Shown here in pieces: positions 1-8,693 of a DNA stretch of 64,000 nt. Location of the stretch: positions 62,001-126,000 of the forward strand of contig NZ_JBEFNA010000001.1 of the NCBI RefSeq assembly GCF_040199715.1. Direction: 5' to 3'. Both the position numbers and the translations under genes were made by a program. The stretch comes from Fusobacterium sp. SYSU M8D902. GTDB taxonomy: Bacteria; Fusobacteriota; Fusobacteriia; Fusobacteriales; Fusobacteriaceae. Below the pieces are notes generated by a model. That model searched no databases. It was not told the DNA's origin and saw only the letters and a list, made by a program, of their open reading frames with translations. How positions within the stretch are numbered: position 1 is the first letter of the stretch; every line of letters starts with the position of its first letter.

Positions 1-68
1 CCTCCCTTAAATAAATAGTTAAAAAATTAATATCATTTATTTCTTGACTATTTATTTAAATTTAATGG

Positions 69-98
69 CATAGGAAGCAGAAAAATCTGCTTCCTATG
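69..98. terminator. Hairpin terminator downstream of tig
   Basis: A perfect 13-bp stem (69-81 with 86-98, AAAA loop) lies just beyond the tig stop codon. The T-run (TTTT and AT-rich) is clearer on the plus strand, so it may work in both directions. It marks the end of the minus-strand translation operon. Confidence 0.7.
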
Positions 99-109
99 TT
101 TTAAATTAA

Positions 110-1396
110 TTATTTTGCATTATTTACTATTACATCAATAGCTTTTTGCATTAAACATTCACCTTTAACAGTCATTTTAAAGTTGTCATAGTTGTTGTGT
201 TTGTTTAACTCTTCTTCTAATTTAGCTAAATCCATTCCATACATTTTAGCTATTTCAGTCATTTTTTCTTTTACTTCATCTTCAGAAACTTCTAAGTTTT
301 CAGCTTTTGCTATAGCTTCAAGAATTAAATCAGCTTTTACTTTTCCAGCTGCCATTGGAGCTATTTGAGCTTCTAATTTAGCTCTGTCCATTCCAGTCAT
401 TTGTAAGTACATATCAAATCCGATTCCTTGAGCTGCTAATTGTTGCTCCATCTCAGATATTCTAGCTCTTACTTCAGAAGCTATCATTGATACAGGAATT
501 TCAACTGTGCTTGTTCCAGAGATTTTCTCTAATAATTTTCCAACGTACTCGTTTTTAACTCTTGCTTCTTCTCTAGATTTGATTCTCTCTTCTGTTTTAG
601 CTTTCATATCTTCAACATTTTCAAATCCAAACTCTTTTGCTAACTCATCGTTTAACTCAGGAGTTACTAATTTTTTAATGCTGTTGATTTTTACTTTAAA
701 TACAGCAGGTTTTCCAGCTAAATTTTCTGCATGGTACTCAGCAGGGAAAGTTACATTTACTTCTCCTTCTTGTCCAGCTTCATATCCTACTAATTGATCT
801 TCAAAGTTGTCTATGAACATTTTTGATCCTAATTTTAATACGTGAGAATCAGCTTTTCCACCTTCGAATGCTACACCATCAACAAATCCTTCAAATGCTA
901 AGTCTACAGTGTCTCCCATTTCAGCTTTGTATCCAGCTTCTGTATCTTCTAATTTAGATTTGCTGTTTACCATCATTTTGATCTCAGCATCTAATTTTTC
1001 TGGAGTCATTTCAAAAGTTTCTTTTTCTACTTCTAATCCTTTATATTCTCCTAAAGTTACTTCTGGATATACATCTACAGTAAATGTTACTTCGAAGTCA
1101 TCTCCTAAGTTAGCTTTTACACTGTTTATGTAGCTGATTGGCATTATTTTTTCAGCTTTTATTACTTCTTCATAGTATTTGTGTAAAACTTTATCAGTTA
1201 CTTCTTCTTTTACTGCATCTTTAAATTGAGTTTCTACAGTACTTACAGGTACATGTCCTTTTCTGAATCCTGGAACCTCTACTTTTTTAGATAGTTCTTT
1301 TAAAACTTCCTCTTTTACTGGTTTTACTTCTTCAGCAGTAAGAGTTATTTTTATCTCAACTGCAGAATTTGCAACTTTTTTTAATTCGTGTTTCAT
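110..1396 (-). CDS. tig: Trigger factor, ribosome-associated chaperone and prolyl isomerase
   Basis: This protein binds at the ribosome exit tunnel and shields nascent chains in the cytoplasm. It has 428 aa, the usual family length. The N-terminal ribosome-binding domain carries the GFRKGHVP signature near residue 43. A central FKBP-type domain (about residues 150-240, with GDTVDLAFEGFVDG) is followed by a long helical C-terminal chaperone region. An AGGAGG ribosome site precedes the ATG. It is the last gene of the run rimP-nusA-ylxRQ-infB-rbfA-recJ-tig, 16 bp after recJ. Co-transcription with ribosome-maturation genes fits its role. Confidence 0.97.
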   Translation of the reverse strand: MKHELKKVANSAVEIKITLTAEEVKPVKEEVLKELSKKVEVPGFRKGHVPVSTVETQFKDAVKEEVTDKVLHKYYEEVIKAEKIMPISYINSVKANLGDDFEVTFTVDVYPEVTLGEYKGLEVEKETFEMTPEKLDAEIKMMVNSKSKLEDTEAGYKAEMGDTVDLAFEGFVDGVAFEGGKADSHVLKLGSKMFIDNFEDQLVGYEAGQEGEVNVTFPAEYHAENLAGKPAVFKVKINSIKKLVTPELNDELAKEFGFENVEDMKAKTEERIKSREEARVKNEYVGKLLEKISGTSTVEIPVSMIASEVRARISEMEQQLAAQGIGFDMYLQMTGMDRAKLEAQIAPMAAGKVKADLILEAIAKAENLEVSEDEVKEKMTEIAKMYGMDLAKLEEELNKHNNYDNFKMTVKGECLMQKAIDVIVNNAK

Positions 1397-1412
1397 TGTT
1401 CCTCCTTAAATT

Positions 1413-3131
1413 CTATTTAGTAAAAATTTCATAAAAGTCATCTTTTATTTTTATATCTTTAATTCTTATTTGCATAATCTCTTCTCCTTTATAATAAACT
1501 TTTTCAGGATAGTAGACTATGTCAAATTTTTGAATTTTTGACTCTATCTCATTTATTTTATGACCTAAATCAAAGGCAACCATATGGTATTTTTTTCCAT
1601 TTTTTACAATTATACCATTAAAATGTCTATCGTTTACTCCAAATTTTTTTATATATTCAAAAGATAGATCTTCATCTAAAAACAGTGGGTATGGATTCTC
1701 TAATCCAAATGGAGCCATACTCTCCATAGCATTAAATATTTCATCATCAATATTTTCTATTGAGTACTTCATATCTATTTTTAAAATTTTCTCTTCCTCT
1801 TCTGCTTTTAGCTCTCCTATCTTCTCTTTAAAAATCTCTTCAACTTCCTTCAATTTACTCTGTTTTACTATGAAACCTGAAGCTAAATCATGCCCTCCAA
1901 ATCTTACAAGCTTGTCTTTCATATCTTGAAAAATATTGAACACACTTATACCTTTTACACTTCTACATGAAGCTTTTCCAACTCCATCTTTCAATGCTAT
2001 TAAAGCTATAGGCATATTATATTTTACACTCAGTCTTGATGATACCACCCCAATTACACCAGGATGCCACTTCTCAGAGTATAAAAATGCACATTTAACC
2101 TCATCTTTTTGCATTTTTCTTATTTTATAGTCCGCTTCATCATATATGTTTTTCTCCAGTTCTCTTCTCTTCTTATTTGATTTTTTCATCTCTTCTATAA
2201 TATTATAGATTTCAAACTCATCATTTTTCAAGAAAAAATCTGCTCCAATTTTTGAGATACCAATTCTTCCCAAAGAGTTTATCAACGGAGAGATAAAGTA
2301 ACTTACATCTGTTGTATTTAAATCCTTAGATTGGAATTTCAAATATTTTAAAAGATACATAAGACCCTTAACTTTTGTTCGTTTTAATGCCTTTAATCCC
2401 TCTTTTATTATAATTCTATTCTCATCAATCATAGGTACTACATCAGCAACTGTTCCAATCATTACTATATCCATATATTGATACAATTTATTCAAATCAG
2501 ACTCTAATTTTAAATAAACTCCCTGTGCCACCTTTAAAGCTACTCCAGCACCAGATAAAAATTTAAACTCATATGTGTCACTCAATTTAGGATTGAGCAA
2601 TAACAACTCATCATCTTCATCCTCTTTTATTGACTTATGATGATCAGTTATTATCACCTCTATTCCCAAAGAATTAGCATATCTTACATCTTCAATAGAG
2701 TTTACACCTGTATCCACTGTTATTACAAGCTTACAGTTTCTTTTTTTCATAAAGTCTATAGCTTTTTTATCCAAGCCATAGCCCTCTTCCATTCTGTTAG
2801 GAATATAATAGTCAACGTCTATTCCTATCTCACTAAATACCTTCACTAAAAAAACTGCAGCTGTAATTCCATCTACATCATAATCTCCATAGATGAAGAT
2901 CTTTTCATTCTTCTCTCTTTTTTCTAATATCTTTTCTACTACACTAGCCATCTTTTCAAATTTAAAAGGATCTCTGAAGTCAGAAATTTTAGGACTTATA
3001 AATTCATTAACACTCTTTTCATCAGAAAATCCTCTATTGAGTAATAAGGTAGTCAGTATCTTACTTTTTTTCCATTGTACAGCCTTAGTTTCAATTAGAG
3101 ATTGAGGTAGTGAACTATATTCCCAATACAT
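1413..3131 (-). CDS. recJ: Single-stranded-DNA-specific exonuclease RecJ
   Basis: RecJ is a 5'-3' single-strand DNA exonuclease of the DHH phosphoesterase superfamily, used in recombination and mismatch repair. The 572-aa product has the metal-binding DGITAA motif (GDYDVDGITAA, near residue 85) and the DHH motif (ITDHHKS, near 160). A DHHA1 domain with the GGHDLASG signature and a C-terminal OB-like region follow. Length matches typical RecJ of about 575 aa. It sits 7 bp after rbfA and before tig, so it is probably part of the translation operon. The start gives MYWEYSS; the ribosome site (AAGGA) is slightly distant. Confidence 0.95.
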   Translation of the reverse strand: MYWEYSSLPQSLIETKAVQWKKSKILTTLLLNRGFSDEKSVNEFISPKISDFRDPFKFEKMASVVEKILEKREKNEKIFIYGDYDVDGITAAVFLVKVFSEIGIDVDYYIPNRMEEGYGLDKKAIDFMKKRNCKLVITVDTGVNSIEDVRYANSLGIEVIITDHHKSIKEDEDDELLLLNPKLSDTYEFKFLSGAGVALKVAQGVYLKLESDLNKLYQYMDIVMIGTVADVVPMIDENRIIIKEGLKALKRTKVKGLMYLLKYLKFQSKDLNTTDVSYFISPLINSLGRIGISKIGADFFLKNDEFEIYNIIEEMKKSNKKRRELEKNIYDEADYKIRKMQKDEVKCAFLYSEKWHPGVIGVVSSRLSVKYNMPIALIALKDGVGKASCRSVKGISVFNIFQDMKDKLVRFGGHDLASGFIVKQSKLKEVEEIFKEKIGELKAEEEEKILKIDMKYSIENIDDEIFNAMESMAPFGLENPYPLFLDEDLSFEYIKKFGVNDRHFNGIIVKNGKKYHMVAFDLGHKINEIESKIQKFDIVYYPEKVYYKGEEIMQIRIKDIKIKDDFYEIFTK

Positions 3132-3138
3132 TATATCA

Positions 3139-3501
3139 CTATCCTTTTAAATCATTTAAAAGTTTTGATATTTTTATTGCATGTTCTATAGAATCATCTA
3201 ACTTTACTCTTATTTCTGGTATATATCTAATCTCTATCTCCTCTGCTACTCTCTTTCTCAAGTAACCTTTGATTTGATTTAGTCCTTCTAAAACAGTGTC
3301 TTTATCTACTGATTTTTCACCGTTCATTTGTCCAGACATTATACTGAAGTACACATCTGCAAACTTCAAATCCTCAGTCACTTTTATATTAGTAACAGAA
3401 ACCAATCCTTTTATTTTTGGATTTTTAACCTCTTCAAAAAGAACTTGAGAAATTACTCTACTCATCTCTTTTTCTATTCCAGCTAATCTTTGTCTCTTCA
3501 T
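3139..3501 (-). CDS. rbfA: Ribosome-binding factor A
   Basis: RbfA is a small KH-fold protein that binds the 30S subunit and helps mature the 5' end of 16S rRNA. The 120-aa product begins MKRQRLAGIEKEM and contains the family pattern of a basic N-terminal helix, KNPKIKGLVSVT and a central ADVYFSI strand. It follows infB by 35 bp and precedes recJ by 7 bp. The infB-rbfA order is the conserved arrangement in bacteria. Confidence 0.95.
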   Translation of the reverse strand: MKRQRLAGIEKEMSRVISQVLFEEVKNPKIKGLVSVTNIKVTEDLKFADVYFSIMSGQMNGEKSVDKDTVLEGLNQIKGYLRKRVAEEIEIRYIPEIRVKLDDSIEHAIKISKLLNDLKG

Positions 3502-3536
3502 AAATAATCCCTCTCTTTCTGTAATTATTTTTTAGA

Positions 3537-5714
3537 TTATTTTAGAGTTCTCTTAATTTCTTGTAATTCAAAAGCCTCAACTATATCTCCCTCTTTAATA
3601 TCATTAAAGTTTTCGATTCCAAGTCCACACTCTTGTCCTACAACTACTTCTTTAGCATCATCTTTAAATCTCTTAAGTGATGATAATTTTCCTTCATACA
3701 TTACGATACCATTTCTTAAAAGTCTGATGCTTGAATCATTTTTAACTTTTCCATCTACAACTATACATCCTGCTACATTTCCAACTTTAGAAACTTTAAA
3801 CACTTTTTTGATCTCTATTCTTCCAAGATAGATCTCTTTATATTCAGGATCTAACATACCTGTTAAAGCTTTTTCAATATCTTCAGTTATATGGTAGATA
3901 ATATTTGATGTTCTTATCTCTACACCATTTGCTTCAGCTTCTTTGATTGCTTTTGTAGTAGGTCTAACATTGAATCCTATTATAATTGCATTTGATACTT
4001 CAGCTAGTTTTACGTCACTTTCAGTTATAGCTCCTGAAGCTGCCTGTATTATATTTACTGCTACTTCACTTGTTGAAAGTTTTAATAATGATTCTCTTAA
4101 AGCATCTACAGATCCTCTTGAATCTGCTCTCAATACTAAGTTTAACTCTTTTATATTCTCGTGATCAAATTGCTCTGACAATGACTCTAGAGTGATAGTT
4201 TTCTTACTTGTTTCAGCTAATTTTCTCTCTTTAGCTACCTCTTCAACTATTCTCTTAGCATGTTGTTCATTTTGAATTACATACATAGTATCTCCTGCTT
4301 GAGGTACTTGTGTAAATCCTATAATCTCTGCTGGTTGAGATAGTTCAATTTTCTCTACTCTATCTCCTCTGTCATTTAATAGAGCTCTTACTTTACCATA
4401 AGTTTCTCCAGCTACAATAACATCTCCTATTTTTAAAGTTCCCTCTTGAACTAAAATATCTGCTATTGGTCCAACTTTTGGATCTAGTCTTGACTCTAGT
4501 ACAACACCTTTAGCTCTCTTTCTTGGGTTAGCCTTTAACTCTAAAATCTCTGCTGTAATAAGTATTGTATCTAATAGATCATCTAGGTGTAATTTCTGTT
4601 TTGCTGATACTTCAACAAACTCAGTCTCTCCTCCCCACTCTACTGAAACAAGACCATGTTCCATTAACTCTTGTTTTACTCTCATAGGGTTTGCTTCTGG
4701 CTTATCTATTTTGTTTACTGCTACTATTATTGGTACATTTGCAGCTTTTGCGTGAGATAATGCCTCTATTGTTTGTGGCATAACTCCATCATCTGCAGCA
4801 ACTACTAATATTGCTATATCAGTTACTTGTGCTCCTCTAGCTCTCATATCAGTAAAAGCTTCGTGTCCAGGAGTATCTACGAAAGTTATTTTCTTTCCAT
4901 TTTTTACAATTTGGTATGCTCCTATTTTCTGTGTGATTCCTCCAGCTTCTCCCTGTACTACATTACTTGCTCTAATTGCATCTAGTAATGATGTTTTTCC
5001 ATGGTCAACGTGTCCCATTATTGTGATTACTGGTGGTCTCTCTTGTAAATCTTCATCTCTATCCTCTAATTCAAGAGCGAATTTTTCTCCAAAATCTAAT
5101 TCAATTTCCTCTTCCTGTTCAACTAATGCATCATAGTCCATAGCTATCTCTTCTACTATGTCAATAGATAGTGGGCTATTTATTGTTAACATCTGTCCTT
5201 TTAAGAAAAGTTTCTTAATTATCTCTGAACTTGATACTCCTAATCTTTCAGCGAAATCTCCTAAAGTGATCTCACCTCTGATTTTTATTATCTTCATTCC
5301 ATCTTCTTCTATTGTTTCAGAACCTGCAGCCTCAACAGTTTTCATTACGAAATCTGTTCTTCTACCCTTTTTCTTTTTATTTTTCTTTCTTTTATCATCT
5401 TCACTGTTTTCAACTGTATCTTTACTGTTGTTACTTTTTTTACTTTTCTTTGCTTTTTTTGAAGTCATCTCTTCTTCAAAAATCTCGTCTTCTTCTAATA
5501 GTTTTTTATTCAAAGCTACTCCTTTTCCCCCTTTTTCATCTTTTTCTGGGGCTACTTTTCTTTCAAAATACTCTCTTACCCTCTCAATATCCTTCTCATT
5601 TACTCCTGATAAAATTGATGTAACCTCTAACTTAATCTCATCTTTTAGCAAGTTTAGAAATTCGTTACTATTTATCTCATACTCTTTTGCTAACTCATGT
5701 ACTCTTTTTTTCAT
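3537..5714 (-). CDS. infB: Translation initiation factor IF-2
   Basis: IF-2 is the GTPase that delivers fMet-tRNA to the 30S subunit and promotes 50S joining. The product is 725 aa. Residues 1-60 form the IF2 N-terminal fold, followed by a charged Lys/Glu-rich linker (about 70-125) and a second N-domain. The G domain carries GHVDHGKTS (G1), DTPGHEAF (G3) and NKID (G4). Domains II-IV follow. I chose the ATG at 5714 because it lies 7 nt after AGGAGG; the in-frame TTG one codon upstream is too close. It lies in the conserved nusA-ylxRQ-infB-rbfA order. Confidence 0.97.
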   Translation of the reverse strand: MKKRVHELAKEYEINSNEFLNLLKDEIKLEVTSILSGVNEKDIERVREYFERKVAPEKDEKGGKGVALNKKLLEEDEIFEEEMTSKKAKKSKKSNNSKDTVENSEDDKRKKNKKKKGRRTDFVMKTVEAAGSETIEEDGMKIIKIRGEITLGDFAERLGVSSSEIIKKLFLKGQMLTINSPLSIDIVEEIAMDYDALVEQEEEIELDFGEKFALELEDRDEDLQERPPVITIMGHVDHGKTSLLDAIRASNVVQGEAGGITQKIGAYQIVKNGKKITFVDTPGHEAFTDMRARGAQVTDIAILVVAADDGVMPQTIEALSHAKAANVPIIVAVNKIDKPEANPMRVKQELMEHGLVSVEWGGETEFVEVSAKQKLHLDDLLDTILITAEILELKANPRKRAKGVVLESRLDPKVGPIADILVQEGTLKIGDVIVAGETYGKVRALLNDRGDRVEKIELSQPAEIIGFTQVPQAGDTMYVIQNEQHAKRIVEEVAKERKLAETSKKTITLESLSEQFDHENIKELNLVLRADSRGSVDALRESLLKLSTSEVAVNIIQAASGAITESDVKLAEVSNAIIIGFNVRPTTKAIKEAEANGVEIRTSNIIYHITEDIEKALTGMLDPEYKEIYLGRIEIKKVFKVSKVGNVAGCIVVDGKVKNDSSIRLLRNGIVMYEGKLSSLKRFKDDAKEVVVGQECGLGIENFNDIKEGDIVEAFELQEIKRTLK

Positions 5715-5737
5715 CAAGATACCTCCTATTTTATAGG

Positions 5738-6265
5738 TTAATCTATGAGTCCACGGGCCATCTTCTTACTTTTTACAGCAATTACACTAACTTCTTCTTT
5801 TCCAAAAATTTCACCAAGTTGATTTTTATTTCCAAAATATACAAATTTTATATTTAATTCTTTTGCTTTTACTAAAAGTTTTCTCTCATTTTTTTCACTT
5901 ATATCTTCTGCAAGAACTAAAAAATGTGTATGTTCTATCTCTTCTAAAACCATATTCATTCCAAAAGATAAAGTTTGTGAGTTCTTCATTGCCTTCAAAA
6001 TATTTAAATAGTCCTTTTCACCTTTTTTTAAGTGATTTAACATTTTCATTAAATCATCTGCACTCATTTTTATTTTTTTATGCTTAGCTAATCTTTTTAA
6101 ACATTCGTGAGATTTACAAATATAGTATCCCCTACTTTGTGATCTCTGTTTCTCATCAAAACCATACCTATCTTCGCTTACTTTTGTAAGTCTAAAAAGA
6201 TCTTTCTTCTCTCTTTTCTCCTTACATATAAGACAAGTTCTTTCATGAATAATAGTAGTATCCAA
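5738..6265 (-). CDS. YlxR (DUF448) fused to an L7Ae-like YlxQ domain
   Basis: The N-terminal part (about residues 1-80) is a YlxR/DUF448 domain, seen as HERTCLICKEKREKKDL and SRGYYICKSHECL. The C-terminal part (about 85-175) looks like an L7Ae/L30e-family RNA-binding domain, as in YlxQ. In many Gram-positive bacteria these are two adjacent genes between nusA and infB; here they form one chain. YlxR and YlxQ bind RNA, and YlxR has been linked to RNase P. I favour the TTG start at 6265, just after the nusA stop and 6 nt after GGGAG. An in-frame GTG at 6286 would overlap nusA by 20 bp. Confidence 0.85.
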   Translation of the reverse strand: MDTTIIHERTCLICKEKREKKDLFRLTKVSEDRYGFDEKQRSQSRGYYICKSHECLKRLAKHKKIKMSADDLMKMLNHLKKGEKDYLNILKAMKNSQTLSFGMNMVLEEIEHTHFLVLAEDISEKNERKLLVKAKELNIKFVYFGNKNQLGEIFGKEEVSVIAVKSKKMARGLID

Positions 6266-6266
6266 C

Positions 6267-7331
6267 TTACTCTCCCTCTTCAACACTATTTGCAGTTTTA
6301 ATGTCTACTCTCATTCCTGTTAATTTTGCTGCAAGTCTTGCATTTTGTCCATTTTTTCCTATTGCTAGTGATAATTGTGAATTGTCAACGATTACTCTTG
6401 CAGTGTTTTCCTCTTCAAATACATCAACACTTACAACTTTTGCTGGACTTAAAACAGCTGATACAAACTCTTCAACTGACTCTTTCCAGATAACGATATC
6501 TATCTTTTCACCATTTAGTTCATTAACTATGTTTTTAATTCTTAATCCTTTTTGACCTATACAAGCTCCAACAGTATCGATATTAGCATCTGCTGAGTAA
6601 ACTGCTACTTTTGCTCTTGATCCAGCTTCTCTTGCCACTGCTTTAATCTCTATTAGACCAGAAGTGATCTCAGGAATCTCTAATTCAAATAACTTTCTTA
6701 ATAGTCCTTCATGTTTTCTTGAAATTACTATTTTAGGGAATTTGTTAGTTTTTTCAACTTCTGCTAAATAAACTTTAATTCTCTCTCCAACTCTATATGT
6801 ATCTGCTGGTGACTGTTCTATTGGTGGTAAAACAGCTTCTACACCATCAAACTCTATGAATACATTTTTTCTTTCGTCTATTCTTCTGATAATACCATTT
6901 ATGATATCATGCTCTTTTACTTTAAATCTATCATAAACATACTCTCTCTCTGCTTCTCTTACTTTTTGAATAACGATCTGTTTTCCGTTTTGAATAGCAT
7001 TTCTTCTGAACTCTTCACAGTTAACTTCTATTCTTATAACTTCTCCAATTTTTACTCTTTTCTTTATCTCTAATGCATCATCATAAGAGATTTCAACAGC
7101 AGCATCATAAAGGTCCTCAGTAGGAACTACAGTTTTTATCTCATAGATCTTAACATCTCCTGTTTCTCTATCTATTACAACCTCTACGTTCTCCTCTTCT
7201 CCATGGTTCTTTTTATACGCTGCTAATAAAGCTTGTTCAACAGTTAAAAGAAGATTTTCTTTGCTTATCCCCTTCTCTTTTTCTAACTCTTCCAAAGCTT
7301 CTAAAAATACTTTCGCATCTTTACTTTTCAT
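6267..7331 (-). CDS. nusA: Transcription termination/antitermination factor NusA
   Basis: NusA binds RNA polymerase and nascent RNA, modulating pausing, termination and antitermination. The 354-aa product has the N-terminal polymerase-binding domain (about 1-125), an S1 domain (about 130-200, GIIRRIDERKNVFIEFDG) and two KH domains (about 200-345, with GACIGQKGLRIKNI and AIGKNGQNARLAAKL). It lacks the C-terminal acidic repeats of enterobacterial NusA, as is usual outside proteobacteria. AGGAGG precedes the ATG. It lies between rimP and the ylxRQ fusion in the standard order. Confidence 0.97.
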   Translation of the reverse strand: MKSKDAKVFLEALEELEKEKGISKENLLLTVEQALLAAYKKNHGEEENVEVVIDRETGDVKIYEIKTVVPTEDLYDAAVEISYDDALEIKKRVKIGEVIRIEVNCEEFRRNAIQNGKQIVIQKVREAEREYVYDRFKVKEHDIINGIIRRIDERKNVFIEFDGVEAVLPPIEQSPADTYRVGERIKVYLAEVEKTNKFPKIVISRKHEGLLRKLFELEIPEITSGLIEIKAVAREAGSRAKVAVYSADANIDTVGACIGQKGLRIKNIVNELNGEKIDIVIWKESVEEFVSAVLSPAKVVSVDVFEEENTARVIVDNSQLSLAIGKNGQNARLAAKLTGMRVDIKTANSVEEGE

Positions 7332-7354
7332 TATCTACCCTCCTGAAAACTTCT

Positions 7355-7834
7355 TTAAAACTCATCAAATTCATAAACAAGATTAGCCTTTCTAATCTCT
7401 GTAAAAGGAATCTCTAATACTTTTTCTGCTTCTAACTCTAAAAATACTACATTGTTTTCACACTTGATTATGATACCTTCAAAGTTTTTATTATCTTCAA
7501 CCTTGTGTTTTAAACTTACTTTTATCTTCTCCCCTTGAAATCTAATGAAATCCTCTATTTTCTTTAGTGGTCTTTCAATTCCTGGTGAAGAAACTTCTAA
7601 GAAAAATCTCTGCTCTATTAACTTATCTATATCTTCATCAATTTTTCCACTAATAGCAGCACAATCCTCTAGTGTTATCTCTCCATTTAAGTTCTCAACA
7701 TATACTCTTACATACCAGTATCCGCCATCTTGCATATATTCTACATCTACAAGAGATAACCCCATCTCCTCTATTACGGGAGTTACAATACTCTCTATCT
7801 TCTCCACTAGCTGCTTGTCATCCAACTTTGCCAT
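7355..7834 (-). CDS. rimP: Ribosome maturation factor RimP
   Basis: RimP is a 30S assembly factor acting early in small-subunit maturation. From the ATG at 7834 the product is 159 aa, typical for the family. It has the N-terminal domain (EEMGLSLVDVEY), the EVSSPGIERPL signature and a C-terminal SH3-like domain. GAGGTGA precedes this ATG. An in-frame GTG at 7897 also has a strong ribosome site (AAGGAGG) and would add 21 residues that look unlike RimP. That GTG lies inside a hairpin, so the ATG is preferred. It is the first gene of the translation operon. Confidence 0.92.
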   Translation of the reverse strand: MAKLDDKQLVEKIESIVTPVIEEMGLSLVDVEYMQDGGYWYVRVYVENLNGEITLEDCAAISGKIDEDIDKLIEQRFFLEVSSPGIERPLKKIEDFIRFQGEKIKVSLKHKVEDNKNFEGIIIKCENNVVFLELEAEKVLEIPFTEIRKANLVYEFDEF

Positions 7835-7879
7835 TATAATTTCACCTCTTTTCTCAATTTTTAAAACTTCTATTAAATA

Positions 7880-7905
7880 GGGAGTGGATATTTTCACCCA
7901 CTCCC
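7880..7905 (-). other. 5'-UTR hairpin over an alternative rimP start
   Basis: An 8-bp perfect stem (7880-7887 with 7898-7905) lies in the leader of the rimP operon. On the minus strand its 5' arm overlaps the end of an AAGGAGG ribosome site and abuts the GTG at 7897. No T-run follows, so it does not look like a terminator. It may hide the upstream start or have a regulatory role; this is inference. Confidence 0.45.
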
Positions 7906-7940
7906 TCCTTAAAAAACTAGTTTACTACTTTATTCAAGTT

Positions 7941-7969
7941 ATTATATCATATAATTTCTAAAAAATCAA
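7941..7969 (-). promoter_or_regulatory. Promoter of the rimP-nusA-infB operon
   Basis: On the minus strand, TTGATT (7964-7969) and TATAAT (7941-7946) are separated by 17 bp. A TG one base before the -10 makes it an extended -10 element. It is placed about 45 bp upstream of the candidate GTG start of rimP. Confidence 0.7.
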
Positions 7970-8178
7970 TTAATAGTATATAAAATTTGGACTTTTTTAG
8001 GTTATTTTTGTTTTTATTTTCCTTTTTTTTATATTAAATATTTATTTAATTTATACTATTTTTTATCTAATATTTTTTCTAAAATTTTTTTCTAGCTGAA
8101 AATAAGATTTAAAAAAAACCAATCTAAATATATATAATTAAATTCTTAAATGTTAACGATTCATTTTTTTAATAATTG

Positions 8179-8206
8179 TTGATTTTTTGTCTAAATGTTG
8201 TATATT
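8179..8206 (+). promoter_or_regulatory. Candidate promoter of the glutamate mutase operon
   Basis: TTGATT (8179-8184) and TATATT (8201-8206) are separated by 16 bp, about 45 bp upstream of the glmS ATG. The match to the sigma-70 consensus is moderate. No obvious operator or riboswitch (for example a cobalamin element) was recognised beside it. Confidence 0.5.
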
Positions 8207-8251
8207 ATTATCAAAGGTTTAAATATAAAACACTTAAGGAGGAATTTTTTC

Positions 8252-8671
8252 ATGAGAAAAAATGGGAAAAAAGTTGTTATTGGAGTCATTGGTTCAGACT
8301 GTCACGCAGTTGGAAATAAAATAATTCATCACGTTTTAGAGGTTAATGGTTTTGAAGTCATTAATGTTGGAGTTCTTTCTCCTCAATCAGATTTTATTAA
8401 TGCTGCTGTTGAAACTAACGCTGATGCAATAATCGTTTCTTCTCTTTATGGACATGGTGAATTAGATTGCCAAGGAATGAGAGAAAAATGTAAAGAGGCT
8501 GGATTAGATAATATCCTCCTTTATGTTGGTGGTAATATTGTGGTTGGAAAACAGGTTTGGGAAGATGTTGAAAAGAGATTTAAAGCAATGGGATTTGACA
8601 AAGTATATAAGCCTGGTACTCCTATCGAAGATACAACTGAGGATCTAAAAAAAGATTTAGGACTTATTTAA
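8252..8671 (+). CDS. glmS: Glutamate mutase sigma subunit (cobalamin-binding)
   Basis: This is the small B12-binding component of adenosylcobalamin-dependent glutamate mutase, which rearranges L-glutamate to (2S,3S)-3-methylaspartate. The 139-aa product has the base-off cobalamin signature DxHxxG (DCHAVG, about residues 15-20), followed by SSLYGHGE and VGGNIVVG. The ATG at 8252 follows AAGGAGG; an in-frame ATG 57 bp upstream gives an atypical extension. It is first in an operon with glmL, glmE and the methylaspartate ammonia-lyase gene, which fixes its role. Confidence 0.96.
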   Translation: MRKNGKKVVIGVIGSDCHAVGNKIIHHVLEVNGFEVINVGVLSPQSDFINAAVETNADAIIVSSLYGHGELDCQGMREKCKEAGLDNILLYVGGNIVVGKQVWEDVEKRFKAMGFDKVYKPGTPIEDTTEDLKKDLGLI

Positions 8672-8693
8672 CCTAATTAAAGAGAGTGATATT

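Larger units (their letters stand above)
7906..8251. other. Divergent intergenic region between rimP and glmS
   Basis: This very AT-rich stretch separates the minus-strand translation operon from the plus-strand glutamate fermentation operon. It holds the rimP promoter (7941-7969) and a candidate glmS promoter (8179-8206). I found no further gene or RNA structure in it. Confidence 0.6.

Noticed and set aside
5158-5736. Plus-strand open frame of 192 codons opposite infB
   Set aside because: It is antisense to the Lys-rich linker of IF-2, gives a low-complexity Ser/Phe/Leu protein and has no ribosome site; it is a shadow of infB.
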